A stretch of 64,000 bases of DNA from Pyrocephalus nanus (Eukaryota > Chordata > Aves > Passeriformes > Tyrannidae): assembly GCA_038380795.1 (NCBI GenBank), contig CM076265.1, positions 4,390,001 through 4,454,000 on the forward strand, written 5' to 3'. Below, piece by piece: positions 50,216-63,100 of the stretch. A model generated the notes under the pieces. The model saw only the letters and a program-made list of their open reading frames with translations. It ran no database searches and was not told the DNA's origin. The position numbers were made by a program, and so were the translations under genes. Each line of letters begins with the position of its first letter. The stretch's first letter is position 1.

Positions 50216-52786
50216 TTACTCTGTGACATTCTTAGTTGCTTTTGTTACAAGATTGCATTTTCTGTTTTGAAACATCTTTTCGTGGTTTTAATCAGCACAT
50301 ACGAGCTTTAACTCATTGATGTTATTTTTTTACCTTCATTTACTTCTCCCATTACTGATGGGCCACCAGCAGGTTTTGTAGCTGCTTCATGCGCCCTTCT
50401 AGGGCTTGCTCAGAAAAGTAAGGCTGAAAATGATTCCTCTGAAACACAGTCAAACTGCTTATTTTCTTAATGACCATTTCCCAGCCATCCTGTGTTTTTA
50501 TACCAGTTAACTCCTTTTCAGTCCACCTGATGTTTACCAGGTTGATTTGTCAAGAAGCCTCCTCACGGAACGCACATCTGCGTTATCGCTTTCACAAGCT
50601 TCTGTGAACTCAGCAGAAAATCCAGTTTAACAAGGCATGTTTCCCAGAGAAGGGTGCTCATTTGCCAGGAATAATACTGTCTGCCTCAGCTGTGGGTTAA
50701 TTGAGTTTCTATCTCTCGTTTTGTGCTTCTCTCTGAGACTGGTGGGAGGTTGTGCTTGTGACTGTCAAGGCCATCTCATTTTCTTGGAACTGGTACCCCT
50801 CACAAGCTGCCTCTGTCCTCCAGAACCTCCCAGCCACTGCTGACAATCAAGATTAACCTGTGGTTATCTCCTTCATTGGGTCCCTAACACATCAAGGCAT
50901 CTCATCTGCTGGTTTAGAAAATGCTGAATTCAAAGGTTGCTGTTCAACACCGTTTTGAGGGCTTTTTTGGGGATGGAAGTTGTTGTTTGGCATCTGTTAT
51001 GATTCTGTGAGCTAGGCTCCTCTTCTCTCCCACACAATGCTTAGCAAAATATTGATATTGACAGCTTCAAGGTTTCTAAGAATTCAAGATTATAAATTGT
51101 AGATAATTCCATTTGGTAAAGCATGAAAGGAAGACCTATGCAGTTATTGGCATATAGCAAAAATAAATAAAAATCCAGCTTTCAGAGAACGGAAAATTTT
51201 AGTCTTTTTGACCAAAATGCATTGGGAAGCAGTAATAAGATTTTCTAATATGCTTTCTTTTCCAAATTAAAAAAAAAAAACAAACCCACACAAAAACAAA
51301 AAAACAACCAAACATAAAATGGGCATTGAAAAGCAAAAGTAATGGGTGAGTACAAGAGCGTGACTTTGTTTAATGACTGTGGAACAGGCTGTTAGCACAC
51401 ATATTTTTCATAGGCAAACAATGAATTATTAGTGAACGGATTTCCCCAAGCTTTCTTTATAGTAAATGTTGCACAGACAATGTCTGTGTGCACTGAGTTC
51501 ATTCATAATGTCTCCAACACCTGTTTCCTCCTGTTTTTCAAACAGTTTTATTTGGAAAGCGTTGGGAACTGGAATGATGTCTCGTTAGAGCATGGGCTTT
51601 GCTTGGGACACATGTTTCTCTGTCATTGAAGACTCACTGGTGAATAACAAGCATATTGTTCAGCACTTTAATAGGGAAGTTTAGATGCCCATTAGGGCTG
51701 TAAATAATGTCCTTTCCTGAAGGTTCAACTTAATACTGACCTCGTGTCATCGTGTACAGGCTGGTGAAATTCATAATAAAGCCTTAGAGATGCTTTATCG
51801 TTAAAGAATTCAAATACAAGCAAGTATCCAGTCCTTGTTCCCTTTTGAAATTGGGCATTGTATTGGAAAGGCATCTCCTGGATCTGTCAGCGCTGCAGTT
51901 GTGGAGGAACTCCCGCCGCGATGCTGCCGGGGGGCAAGAGGTCATGCAGGGATTTTACCAGCTTCAGTCCCAATCTTATCTCTTTCACTGCGTTGTGGGA
52001 GCCTAAAAAACGGATAGGAGGATGAAAGGCAGCTCCCAAGTCTTACTTTTTAACGGGAGAAAGGAATTCCGGTTACACCTGGCAACGCTGTGGGAACTCG
52101 GGGGATCTTCGATCCCAAATCAAGGCAGGCTTAGGGAAATCCATTAAATAAAAGTGTCTAAAAGCAACACAGATTTTAGTTAAGGATATTAATTAGCTTA
52201 AAAAGTGATTGGGAGGCACAGAGCTTATGCTTTAACCTCTGGAGCTTTGCTTTATTAGTATTTCAGGCTGATTACGTGCGAGTGTCTCCGTCCATGTTCA
52301 GCACGCTCAGCTGGCCCATAAAGGATAAAATGAGAGAATACTCAAATCTGAGCCACACTTCAGTTCATGTAAAAACAGACAGCAGACTGTCTTCAAAGAA
52401 ACAAGACTCGCTGGCTGAAGAGTCCTTCCATCCATGGCTGGTCTTTTAATCTGCCTGTTTGTAGCGGGGGCAGTTTGGCTCTGCCCTGTTCCCAGGGCCC
52501 CAAAAATGGGAGTTTTCCTTGTCATGGTAGACAAGAACCTGCCATTTTTCCGAGACCTCTCCTTTGTTTCTTGCAATCCCTGATTTTGGCACCAGGTTGA
52601 GCGTGGATTGAAAACATTTGGCAGCTCAAACTGGCAGAGCAGATCGTCGACAACCTTTTAAGAGGCTTAGGAGGTGTCTGAGGCGACGATGACTTGTGCT
52701 GTGGGGTTGTCTTCGCCCTTTGTATGGGCCATAATCCTGCGAGTGTAAAGCTCCCTGTGTCTCAGCTCCCTTGTTTAGTTTTTTGG

Positions 52787-52807
52787 TTTTTTTTTTTTTT
52801 TTTTTTT
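52787..52807. repeat. T21 homopolymer
   Basis: A long T run about 60 bases upstream of the weak alternative-exon candidate at 52870. It is simple repeat sequence. Confidence 0.95.
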
Positions 52808-52869
52808 GCCTGAAGTTGGTGTGTTTTTTGGAAGCAGAATACGATCTTTGAGTGGGGACATTTAGCCAG

Positions 52870-52992
52870 ATGCCAGCAGGTCGATGGGAAGCCCTCGTGG
52901 TGCTCCCGCAGCGTCAGCAGCAGGGAAGGGACGAATTTAATCTCAGCCCAGGAACAGGCGCTGCAGGCACCGGCGGCTCCTCCAAGGTGCTG
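52870..52992 (+). CDS. weak candidate alternative first exon, 41 codons
   Basis: An ATG opens a 41-codon frame (starting MPAGRWEALV and ending GGSSKVL) that runs into CTG followed by GTAAGATG, a strong splice donor, in phase 0. Phase 0 matches the known NAV2 first coding exon, so splicing to the same next exon would keep frame. An in-frame stop lies at 52849-52851. The ATG context is poor, with C at -3. I do not recognise the peptide. A chance open frame ending at a chance donor is the likelier explanation. Confidence 0.15.
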
Positions 52993-55066
52993 GTAAGATG
53001 CTCTTAGAAAATCCTTCTGGCGTCACACCCAGGCTTCTCCCTCCCACTGCACGCATTCACTCACCCATTCACGGGTCTGTCAGCAGGTTATTGTCTCAGC
53101 CTGTGACCCTCCCGAGGACCAAGCATCTTATGTTCCAGCCCTCGAATGGGCTGTGACCTTCTCCTCTTTTGAATGTTGCAGGAGTAACCTTTCAGCAGGG
53201 AACTTGCTTACGTAGAGGGCTGACTGGGAAGATTTGGCTGTGCTAGGCGGGGCTTTGGTCCACGTTGGTGTAAAGGGAAAGAACAAGAGTTCTTTATTCT
53301 CAGGGAGGGATTCAAATTTTATTTCTTTGGTTCAAAGGTAACCTGTATGCCTAAAGTCTTGGAATGCTTTCAGCGTTGCAGCTCTTTCTCTGTGTGTAGC
53401 TATTCAAGCTACCAAAATTGGTGGGGAAATTGTTTTTACAGTGAAGGATTATGGTTATTTGTTTCAATAATTATTCCTTCTTCTTTACCACTTAAAATAA
53501 TGAATTAGAACAGGAGAACAATTACAGACTCAAGGAATCAAATCCAAGTCATAGAAGCATAACTGTTAAGGGAAAAGACTTCAGTGAGAAGATACATGTG
53601 GGGGGTTTTTATCAAAAAAGGGGTATATGCAGAATTTCAAATGCCTATTTACTGCTTCATTCTAGTAGTTCTTCAACGTCATCCTGAATGGATACATGAA
53701 ACAGCTGATAAAATCATACAATAGGGCAATTTTTAGCTAAGAAAGGGATCAGTTTGGGTAAAATTTGGTCCTTTTAAAATGCTTCAGTATCTCTCTACTG
53801 GATTATTGAAGGATTTAAGAATTAGAAAATTATGTCAAGCTGCTTGTGGGTTCCAGGTCTGTTAGCTGTGAGTTATGCCTGTGGTCATTTCTTGCCTCCC
53901 CTCCTGCAGCCAGCAAAGCTATCTTTACGTGACTCAAAATTTATATTTGGAGAGAGGGTGTGAAAAGGGGTGGCCTGGGGAATTGCTTTAAATGTGTTTC
54001 AATGTGTTTCAATTCCTCGTGTTTCCCTGGCCTGGCAAAACCAAAGCCACCAAAGAAACCACCCCCCCAAGCCCAGGCTTGGAGAGCTGCTGGGATGTGT
54101 GGAGCTGCTGCTGGAGCTGCTGTGGCCTCCTTGTCCCCCCCGTGGGGCCCCTCATTTATCAGCTATAGCATCTTCTCCAGAGCAGGAGGGTGAGGAGCAA
54201 CAGCCAAGTGCGTGGCTCCCAGTGGTGATTTCATAGGACCTCGGGCAAGAGCAGGCATGAGCCTTCTTCCCACAGCTGAGTGTCTTGTCTAGACTGCTGT
54301 GCCAGGCAAGGTGCTTCAGAGCAACAGAGGAGAGATTTCAGAAGGATGCAGGAGAGCAGACATGGAATAGTCTGGCATTTACAAAGACATTTAATAGCTG
54401 TAGCTTAAATGCGATGTGGCAAACTGTGATATTGGTTACCATTAAGTACTGCTCTTCTGGATGTGAAAAAATACCCTTACTAAGTATTATAAACACCCTT
54501 ACTGTTCTCTTGTTTGTGCTCATTAAGCTGAACCTGTGATGTTCCACCTGTTGAATCATTTCTAAGGCAGAATATTCTGCCCCTTTCACTGGGGGCAAGC
54601 CTAGTCCTTTCCCACTCCAGCAGGCTGAAGTATAAACCCAGGTCTGAGTGGGAGCAGCCCAGATCTCACCAAATAAAAAATGATAGTAAAAGGCAGCTTG
54701 AGCTCAGAACCCTGAGCTTTTAAGAGTCAGCTTGTCAAAACGGGGAGCGATTTCCAGTTCTGCTTTAAGATGCGCCTGATACCCTTAACCATCATCCTCA
54801 AACTCAAGTTGGCGCTCGGTTCATTTCCAAACGTTTCTTGGCAATGTTTTTCCCCCCTTAATCCCCCTCCATCCCCGTTTTCCCGCTGTGTGTGGGGGGG
54901 GGAACACGCACAAACACCCCTCATCCTCCCCGAAGAGGTTAAGAGGATCCTCCCCCGAGCGGGGGCGGAGGGACCGCCCGGCCCCGCCGTGCCCGGCCCG
55001 GCCCCGCTCGGCTCCCGGAGCCCTCCCGGGCAGAGCCCCCGGGATGGCCGGACCCCCGGGCACCGC

Positions 55067-55108
55067 TGGGTAGCCCCGGGACACCGCGGGGTAGCCCCGG
55101 GACGCTGC
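55067..55108. repeat. two tandem copies of a 20-bp GC-rich unit
   Basis: The core 'gggtagccccgggac' occurs twice with a 20-base period inside the CpG island, just before the candidate start codon at 55128. It would lie in the 5' untranslated region of that exon. Confidence 0.85.
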
Positions 55109-55127
55109 GGCAGGTGCCGGCCGGACT

Positions 55128-55178
55128 ATGAGCGTGATGCTGTGGCGCTGGGAGCAGAACAACAGCACCATGAAGCTG
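55128..55178 (+). CDS. candidate alternative first coding exon of NAV2, 17 codons
   Basis: An ATG near the downstream end of the CpG island opens a 17-codon frame, MSVMLWRWEQNNSTMKL, running into CTG followed by GTAAGG, a strong donor. The frame ends in phase 0, exactly as the known NAV2 exon at 24630-24887 does, so it could splice to the same downstream exon and put a short alternative amino terminus before the calponin-homology domain. The start has A at -3, and a stop lies in frame at 55092-55094, so this would be the true start. In the other frame the island is open for longer, but that peptide is only proline- and glycine-rich CpG translation. I do not recall this peptide with certainty from any database entry. 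It could instead be the first exon of a non-coding RNA or a chance frame. Confidence 0.42.
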
Positions 55179-57684
55179 GTAAGGACCTCGGGAATAACAC
55201 GCTGGTTGAGGAAGATTTATCCTTGCCGCGGGTTGTCCTTGGCAAGCGGGAGCTTCGGGCCCGGAGGAGGTGGATAAATACCTGGGCTGGCAGGGGCTGA
55301 TGCTGGACCGATGTGCTCTGCAAGCGGGTGCTGTTTTGCTACACAGTCGCAGCTGGATTTGTTGCTCGCTAATTCATCTTTTGGACTGTTTTAGGTCAGT
55401 TTCCGTGTTGTTTGATCTCTGTAGTTAAGCTCATTTTAAAGTAAGAACAGAAACACCGGTTACGTGCGTAGCTCTCTCCCCTCATCTTCCTTTATTTTTT
55501 TGTCCTACTGCACGTTTTCTCCTTCTTGGAAGCAGTTTGCTCTCTTTCAGTTTTGCTGGAATAATTTTGTCGGCTGGAGTTCTGTTTGCTCAACAGCTTT
55601 TGTTTTTAAATTATGCCCCCTCCCCTCCCTTTTTACCCCCCTTTTCCTCTCCTGAAAAGTAAAAAAACCCACTGCACCCTCTAAGTATAAAGTGTGTGGC
55701 TGCTCTATTCCTCCAGCATAAATGAGCTCAGGGAACCCACAAATCTGCCGGTCTGCTTGAATTACTGCCCGTACCAAGATATAAACTCTGATCAAAACTT
55801 ACAGAGACTTCTCATCAGCAGCTTTTTTTTTATTATTATTTTTTTAAGCTATTTGCTGTAAAAAATCTCAAGGCAGTGGCTGTCTGAGATAGCTTCAAAT
55901 GTGTTTTTTTCTGCCTCTCTGGCAGATTATTTAAACAAAGAAAATTACGTTTCTATGCAGTTTTTAGAGGGAAGATTTATTTTTCCCCGAGAAATTCATA
56001 ATAAAAACTAAGGATTTGCCTCAGGTCTAATCCTTTAGCCTTTATGTGTGAAAACTCTGTTGAAATCCGTGTGGGAGTTCAAGGTTCCCAGCACCTCTTT
56101 CCCATCAGGCTCTGCAATCAATGAAATTTATAGCGCGGCTGGTAAGGTAACAATCTCTGGTTTTACGCACTTTCCTCGGGAGGAATGAGGTGATAAAGGC
56201 GGGTTAGTGAAGGAGTATCCAGTTCTGGGTACAGCGGCAGCCCTTCACGCGGCATCAGATAGTTTCGGATGTTTCACGCGTGAGTAGCCCCCGCGATAAT
56301 GAATTTGCGGGGTTGGCAGTGGAAGTTGGCAGCTCTGCGTGGGGGTTGCCCCAGCCTGGTTCTTCCAAGTATTTTGGGAGGGAGGTTAAAGTGGGTCCTT
56401 TCTCCCTTTTCACATGCAAAGAGCCCCCGGGGAAGCAGAAAGAGCTTATGTACACAGGTGTATTGCAAAGTCTTTGTAGGGACATTGGCTTTCAAACTCA
56501 GCCCCCCCAGTGGACTTGGCGAGCAGTGAGCACCTGCAAGAACCGGGCATATGAAACCACTCTGAGAAAAGGAGATGGGAGACGAGAAATCAAATAGTTG
56601 GTGGTGTCCAAGGCACAACGAAATCCAAGTAATGCTCAGAGTGGAAGAAAACCGCTGGATTCACCCACTCCTTGGGCAGGAGGAGAAAAGGATAAAATCC
56701 TTCACCCCGTACTTTACTCTGCCTGTCAACCAGCAGATATTTATGTATTGGCTCTTGCAATTAGGGAATCACAGAGATTACCCTTGCGGGGCTGCCTCCT
56801 GCCTGCTGTGGTTTGCTGGGTGCTGGGACAGGGAGGGCTGTGGATGCTCCTCAGGATCAGGGGGCCTGACAGGGCTCTGCCTAAATAAAACCCTCAGATG
56901 AGCTGAGTTTTGTGCAGAGCTCTTCCCTAGGCCTTGGCTGGTCTGTAGTGATAAAGTACATTGAAGAAAGCCAGCTTTATAATATATAGATATATACATA
57001 ATAATTTAAAAAGAATCTTCAGCTAAGTGAGCATCACATTAAATACATCAGATGTTGCCCTTCTGCTTTCCCTCCTCTTTTCTTTGGTCCAGTGATGTTT
57101 CTGTGGAAGAAAGAAAAAGAAAACACTTGCCAGCAATAGCTCAAGGTGAGCTGATCGTGGCTCAGTATGCCAAAAATAGCCAAATACGTTCTGTGGAAAG
57201 TTTTGGATGGCGATGGCAAGGTTCACTTCGTGGTTGAAAGCGTAAGATTCAGAGTGTGGAAGCTTAGGCTTTTTTTTTCAGATTTGTAATATAGGGCTTT
57301 TCAGGCCACCAGGGATAAATCTCTTTGCCCCCAAATATCGGATCCTGCAAGACTCACTCAGTTTAAGTTTGTAAAAGTTGTGATGTTGCCATAAGAGTGC
57401 TGTGTAGAAATCAATATCTAACTCTGCTGAAACTCAGTGTTGGTAGCTCCTCTTTCCAAATATTGCCCTTGAATAATTTTGGGGGATGGCAGCCCAATTT
57501 TTATCACGTGTCACTCTACAATCCGTTCAGATACCAGCTTGTCGTCTTGAATTACCTGCGAGGTTGCTTTTATTGTTGCTGTATTTCCTGGGCAACCGTG
57601 GCAGGCTTCTTGCCAGCCTCTCTGGAGCATATTGATGTTACTGCTGGGCATTCAGAGGAGCACTCAGACAGCAACCGAGATAGC

Positions 57685-57703
57685 AAAAAAAAAAAAAAAA
57701 AAA
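57685..57703. repeat. A19 homopolymer
   Basis: A run of about nineteen A without a recognisable retroposed body next to it. Confidence 0.95.
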
Positions 57704-57993
57704 GCAGCTTTCTAAGGTATTGCCAACTCTCGGAAGAAAAAGAATGAATTGTTAGCTTGTTCCTATTCACGTTGAGTGACTTGTGCCCGCCTGATAACCT
57801 ACTTCTTTTGACCCTAGAGTTCTTTATTCCTGGGCTTTAAAAAAAACGAGTGTTTATTTCTGTTTTTCTTTCTGTTTTACGTGTGAGACCAGCAAAAACA
57901 AAATTTCAACATAGAACGTAAATCTTCCCTCTCTTTATTTTGTTTTGTTTTGTTTAACTGTTATGAGTCAGCTACACACCTTATGCAAACACC

Positions 57994-58014
57994 TTTTTTT
58001 TTTTTTTTTTTTTT
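57994..58014. repeat. T21 homopolymer
   Basis: A long T run about 300 bases downstream of the A19 run at 57685. The 290 bases between A run and T run showed no similarity to a known element. Confidence 0.95.
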
Positions 58015-60174
58015 AATGTAATCAAAACAAGGATCGTTCCCACTCAGCGTTTTATGGCTCGGAGAATTCTCAAGGGGTGTAAGGTATTGTTTCTGTGATG
58101 ATTGAAGGTTGTAAAAAGCATGTGGTCCTTTTTCTTTGTGCCAGGTTCGAATTGCCCTGTGCACATCCTACAAGCCCCCAGCCTGTGCATACAAGGGTGA
58201 ACTCTGAGAACATTTCAGCCTTTTACAAGGTTTTTCCTACTATTGTATCAGTAGAAACACGTTAACTACCCTATCTGTATGTAACTGGCAGTAGATAACC
58301 TTTCTAGGGTGGGTTTTCTTTTGTGGTGTGTAGTTGTTTGGGGTTTTTTTTTTGAGCCTGCGAGCAACCAGTGAATGAAAATGCATGTATGTCTTCTCAA
58401 GAAGAAACCTTCTGGGTCTGACGTGGAGTAATAAATGACCCCAGGATAAGGCTGTATTGAAAGTTTTGTTTCTTTAGATGGAGTAAAAGAAAGTTGACAG
58501 CACGGTCAGCAGGAGCTGTAGCACTTTATTGTGAAATGTACCATAAACAGTGGTGTTTGAAAACCGGTTTCCAGATACACAAACAAATTGTCAGGATTTT
58601 ATTTAAGGTAGTTTATTTGTTTACTTATATAGTTTTTTGGGGTTTTTTTTGTGGGTTTTTTTTTAGGAAGAGAGTAGCTTTTGTCGTTTCTCATTTGGGA
58701 TTAGACTTACGGGTTATACAAAGCTGGAGAAAACTGAACTGGAGGCTGCTTAGCTTCCCCTGTTACCTCCATTCTTTCTCTTTTCAGTTTATAAACTTTG
58801 AGTGGTGCTTACTATTAAGCAGATATAATTCTGGGTTTGACTTTTCTCTCCCTATAATTATTTCCTGTTTTGATTTTAACACGTGTTGAATATCACGGGA
58901 GAAAAGCAATGTGCATGTCTTTGCACAAGCACTCTGTACATAGACACCTGTAACTTGTGAGCAGGACCAGATCCTTGTTTCCATGGCAGCAGACAGGCTC
59001 TTGGAAATGTACCTTCATCTACACCCAGCCAGAATCTCATCCTGATTGCAAAGGTAGCACTGTGAGGATTATTTGCTCAAGTGTGAGGGCTGAGAGGGGT
59101 GGAAGTTTCAAGCAAGGATGGTGTTCCCATCCTTGCCCTGCTCCATCGAAGACCCTGAGATGCAAGGGGTGGGAAAAAATTGCTCCTGCTGAAGGTCAGG
59201 AGGTGCAGGGCCGTGTCTTCATCCCATGCACCCGTGGGCAGTGGGAGATGCTATCCCATATTGGCTGGGAAAGAAGAGATGCCTCCTGCTCAGCACCATC
59301 CTGAGTGTGTGCCAGGAGCTGAATGGTGCCAGCTAGCCCAGAATCAAAATCAGAGTTTTGCAGAAGTTAATGGCCCAGAAGTTGAGTAAAGCATTGGATT
59401 TTTAAAATATATTCTGACCAAAAAAAAAAAAAAGAAGTTGTAAAATGGTGAGTTAATTCAAAATGTTCCCTGTGAAGAGAGCGTTAAAAGGTTTATCACC
59501 ATGTATAAAATTTCTGTCCTGGTTTACACATGACTTCTCCTTCTATTAAACATTTCCCTTTAATGCTCTTATCTCTGTGTGCCTTCTGGGCTGATGTGTA
59601 GCACACAGCAGAGGGAACACACTTATTTGGAAGAAACACTTCATTCTGGAAGAGATTTTCAAGAGCTTAACTTAAAAACTGCGACAGAGGAATTGACTGG
59701 GCTGATCAGAGATTTGCAAAAAGTTATGACTTGATGGGCCTATTTTTGCTAGCTGACTTAGCAATACTTTTCTTTAAGTAAGGGACAGAATTCCTGCATT
59801 TCCCTAAGCTTTTGCCATCTGTATTAGTGACTTTATAAGCAGTTTATCTGAATCGTCGTGGCATTATCTTGCAGCTGATAAATTGCCTTGATGTTGGAAC
59901 CGGATCACAGCCTGTTACTGTGATTTTTCCAAGCCAAAAAGTGTGGAACCTCAGCCAGCTGTTAGATGTCTAGATCGAAGGCTTTAGTTGCTGGCACTCC
60001 ACAAAGATGAAAAGAAACAGCAAAGTACAATTCTGTGTTTCATAGGTTAGGATATGTCTGACAAACGCTGTTGCACATAAATCAGACATTTCCCGCACTT
60101 CTGTTTAATCACGGTTAGGGAAACGTTCTTTTGACACAGAAGCCTGTGCAGTGTGTTAAAAGGGCACACACATC

Positions 60175-60198
60175 TTTTTTTTTTTTTTTTTTTTTTTT
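60175..60198. repeat. T24 homopolymer
   Basis: The longest T run in the window, followed by 'aagaggatcagtcaagag'. No retroposon was recognised on the minus strand, where it would read as a 5' A run. Confidence 0.95.
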
Positions 60199-63100
60199 AA
60201 GAGGATCAGTCAAGAGAGGACAACAGGACTTACAAGGCTGTGCAGAAGGCAAACTTATTTCTGACAGATATTCGGTAGAGATAAGGAGGTGTGAAAGCAG
60301 TGAAGCTACCAGGAGGCAGGAGAAGCCTCATCCAGAATGTCACACACAGTTGTGGTATCACTTAGGAAAGATCAGTGCAAAGGAAAACAAGGGCTGTTGG
60401 GTTGACCAAGAGAAAGAAAAATCTGTTTCCTTGACATCCTAGCCAGAAAAATAAGGATAATGTGGGCATGTGAGTATTCTCTGTAAAGACATCAAAATGC
60501 ATCAGTTCTTTGTTTTAAGTAAGGAGTCGATGTCATTACGGAAATCAAATGAACTAGGAAACAATTTTAATCACATTAAAATGATTTACAGGGCATACTC
60601 AGGTGTTTGTATCTCAAGGTAAATGAACATGTTTACAACTGTTTTGTTACAAACTGTATGTGTCATGTTTCAGTGCAGATATAATTAAAAAATCCTTGTG
60701 TAAGGAGCTTCAGAAATGCAAATCTGAAAATGTATGTACGTATTATATGTTGCTTGGTTTAGACTTTCTGAAATATTCCAGATTTATCTGGTTTGTCTGC
60801 CTTAATGTAGAATTCAGGTGTAGAGATTTGAGCCTCATTTAATTCTGTTCTGTGATCATGGCAGTAAACAGACTGGAAAGGGATTTGGGGTAGGTGATCC
60901 TTCAAAAAGCATTCCTGTTCTGGTACAAGGATGCGTTTTGGGAGTGCAACTTGATTTTTAGTTTATTTACTTCCTTCCCTCACAGGACACTGAGGGGAGA
61001 TGAAAAATTATCTACGGTGTTCTGAAAGCCTTATTATTTCTTTTACTCCCAGCCATCAAGGTGAGGGTGTGACTGCTCAGGTGTTTTCTGTGTTACCTTT
61101 CTGTCTGAAAAGTCTTATTTCAGCCATGCTTATTGCCATAATGGATCTGCTTTCTCATTTTAAAATTATTCCTTATAGATTATCTGGGTAGTTGCTAATT
61201 TTATTATAATGATCCTAATCTTGTTGTCTAAGGATTGTTGACCCTAGGTAACTTTTTTTTTAAATTTTTCTTCGGGGTAGTTCCTGTATAAGTAGAGGAG
61301 GGAAAATGATTTTGGTGTGGAAGGGTGTTGTACTTTAATGAGGCTTCTGAACTAAGCAGTAATTGTCCTTTTTTTATCATCAGTATCTTTTACAATGAAG
61401 TGCTAGAGAACTTCTAGAGCACTCCTGACTATCCAGTTTCAATTAGTGGAGTAGTGTCACTGTTCTGGCACCTCACCTTTGTGCCTACGTTGGGATGTGA
61501 TTGATGATGGCCTGTGAAACAGCTGGGCACTCAAAAGCAGGTTGATTATATTTTCCCCCCCCCTCTGTGCTTGCAATTCAGGGTTTTGACATAAGGGCTC
61601 TTATAAGAAATCTTCAGAGGTTTTCTTTTTAATGACCTGGTAGGTAACTTCGGCTGAGGATTGGACACCAGTGGATTCAGTACAGGGCATGTGAAGAGAC
61701 CAGCCTAACCTGTGAATTCTGGCTGGATTTTGGCAGAGGCTTCCGAAACCATGCAGGTGCTACCTCGTTCTCTTGAGCTCTGTGAACTGTGCTTTAGAAT
61801 TCAGAAGGTAGAAATATTTGTTGTTTGATTTTTGGTATAAGACACTGCAGTGGAAAATACACATTAGGAGAGGATCTACACTGCAGGATACCAGGATTTC
61901 TATGGATGAAATGTCTGGGGAAGACTTAGTCTGTTCTGACCTTTTGAAGAACCATTTTATTTCCATGACTAAATGTGGATTTAGGAGGCAAATTTATGTC
62001 CTTTGGAAAACGTTATTTAAGTCTCGAGTAGATTGCCTGGATTAATTTGCTGAGATCACAGCCCTGCTGTATGAGGTGCTGCTGAAACATAAAGTGGCAG
62101 CTCTTGTCCTGGAGGTGTGTAGTATAAACATGTCTAAGAATTGTTATCTAAATAAGACAAGGTGTGGGAGGAGTGACAGGCACAGAGAGAAGTAACAAGA
62201 TTTACTCAGTGCTGAAAAAGTTATTTTCAAGGAATAAGAGGAAATACACCTGCCATTCTAGGCACCTTAGCCTTTTGTAAATATGGTCCTTTTTCCTGAC
62301 ACTTCAACACCCTGTGTTTAAAATATTGCAAATATTGCCTGGTTGGCTTTTTCCTTTGTTCAGAGAGAATAGATATATTTAATTAGGAACCCTGCCCTAG
62401 CGTCCACATCCAGCTCTATCTCTATCCCCAGATAACCTGCCCTTAACTGATTAACAGCACAGAATGGCCTTTGCTGCCAGGAGAGAAAGCCATTGGGCCT
62501 CTCACTTTCTTTAATGCATTTAAGTTGCATGGTACATGTTTTTTTGTGTTCTGGGAGTCATCAGTTGCTGGGCCCAGTCCTGTTTCTGCTCAGGTCCACA
62601 GCAAGGCTGAAGAAGGCTCGTGATCCTGCGTTGAAATGGGTGCTGATGGGACAATCTGAAATCATTGTTTTGGGAGAGGCAAGCATGGAAGTGGGGTCAT
62701 TTTGGGACTTACATTTCCTGCTAAGCCCAGGCAATCTTCACATGAGAGCTGTGGGACCTCAGGAGACTTGTGACCTCGCACCTGAGATCACATCTTCCCT
62801 TGGGGGTCTCCAAGGTGTCACTGTGTGTGGGGGGGATGTGTGTGGTGACTCTCAGCCCTTTGAGTGATTTGGAGCTGTGGCTTCTCAGATGAGGAAAGGT
62901 GGCCACTTCAATCTGTTTAAGGTGGTACCTTCAACTGTTGTTCCATGGATGTGTGTATGAAAATCTGCTTTGAAGCCTGGGGTTCATGGGAGGATAACGC
63001 TGTACCGCTGTAAATGTCACTGATTTCCTCATGCAGAAAACCAACCTGGCTCTACAAATCGAGCAAGAAATTTAGTACAGACTTGAGTGGGTGCTTGGGA

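Larger units (their letters stand above)
54885..55270 (+). promoter_or_regulatory. intragenic CpG island, candidate internal NAV2 promoter
   Basis: A sharply bounded GC-rich block contains dense CpGs ('ccccgagcgggggcggag', 'cccggcccggccccgctcgg'), a perfect GC box (GGGGGCGGAG at 54961-54970) and further CCCCG-rich motifs. The rest of the intron for over 25 kb on either side is CpG-poor. There is no TATA box. Such islands inside introns usually mark alternative promoters. It ends around a short open frame with a donor at 55179, described separately. A 20-bp-period tandem duplication lies inside it at 55067-55108. Confidence 0.65.

Noticed and set aside
54770..55300. 176-codon open frame through the CpG island
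   Set aside because: The Pro/Gly/Arg-rich translation is what any stop-poor CpG island gives. The frame differs from the 17-codon candidate and reads straight through the GTAAGG donor.
57685..58014. A-run and T-run pair about 300 bp apart, suggestive of a SINE or inverted retroposon pair
   Set aside because: The sequence between shows no SINE head, no target-site duplication and no similarity between its two ends.
58141..58165. A 'ggttcgaatt' motif resembling a tRNA T-arm
   Set aside because: No matching acceptor stem, A-box or anticodon arm could be drawn around it on either strand.
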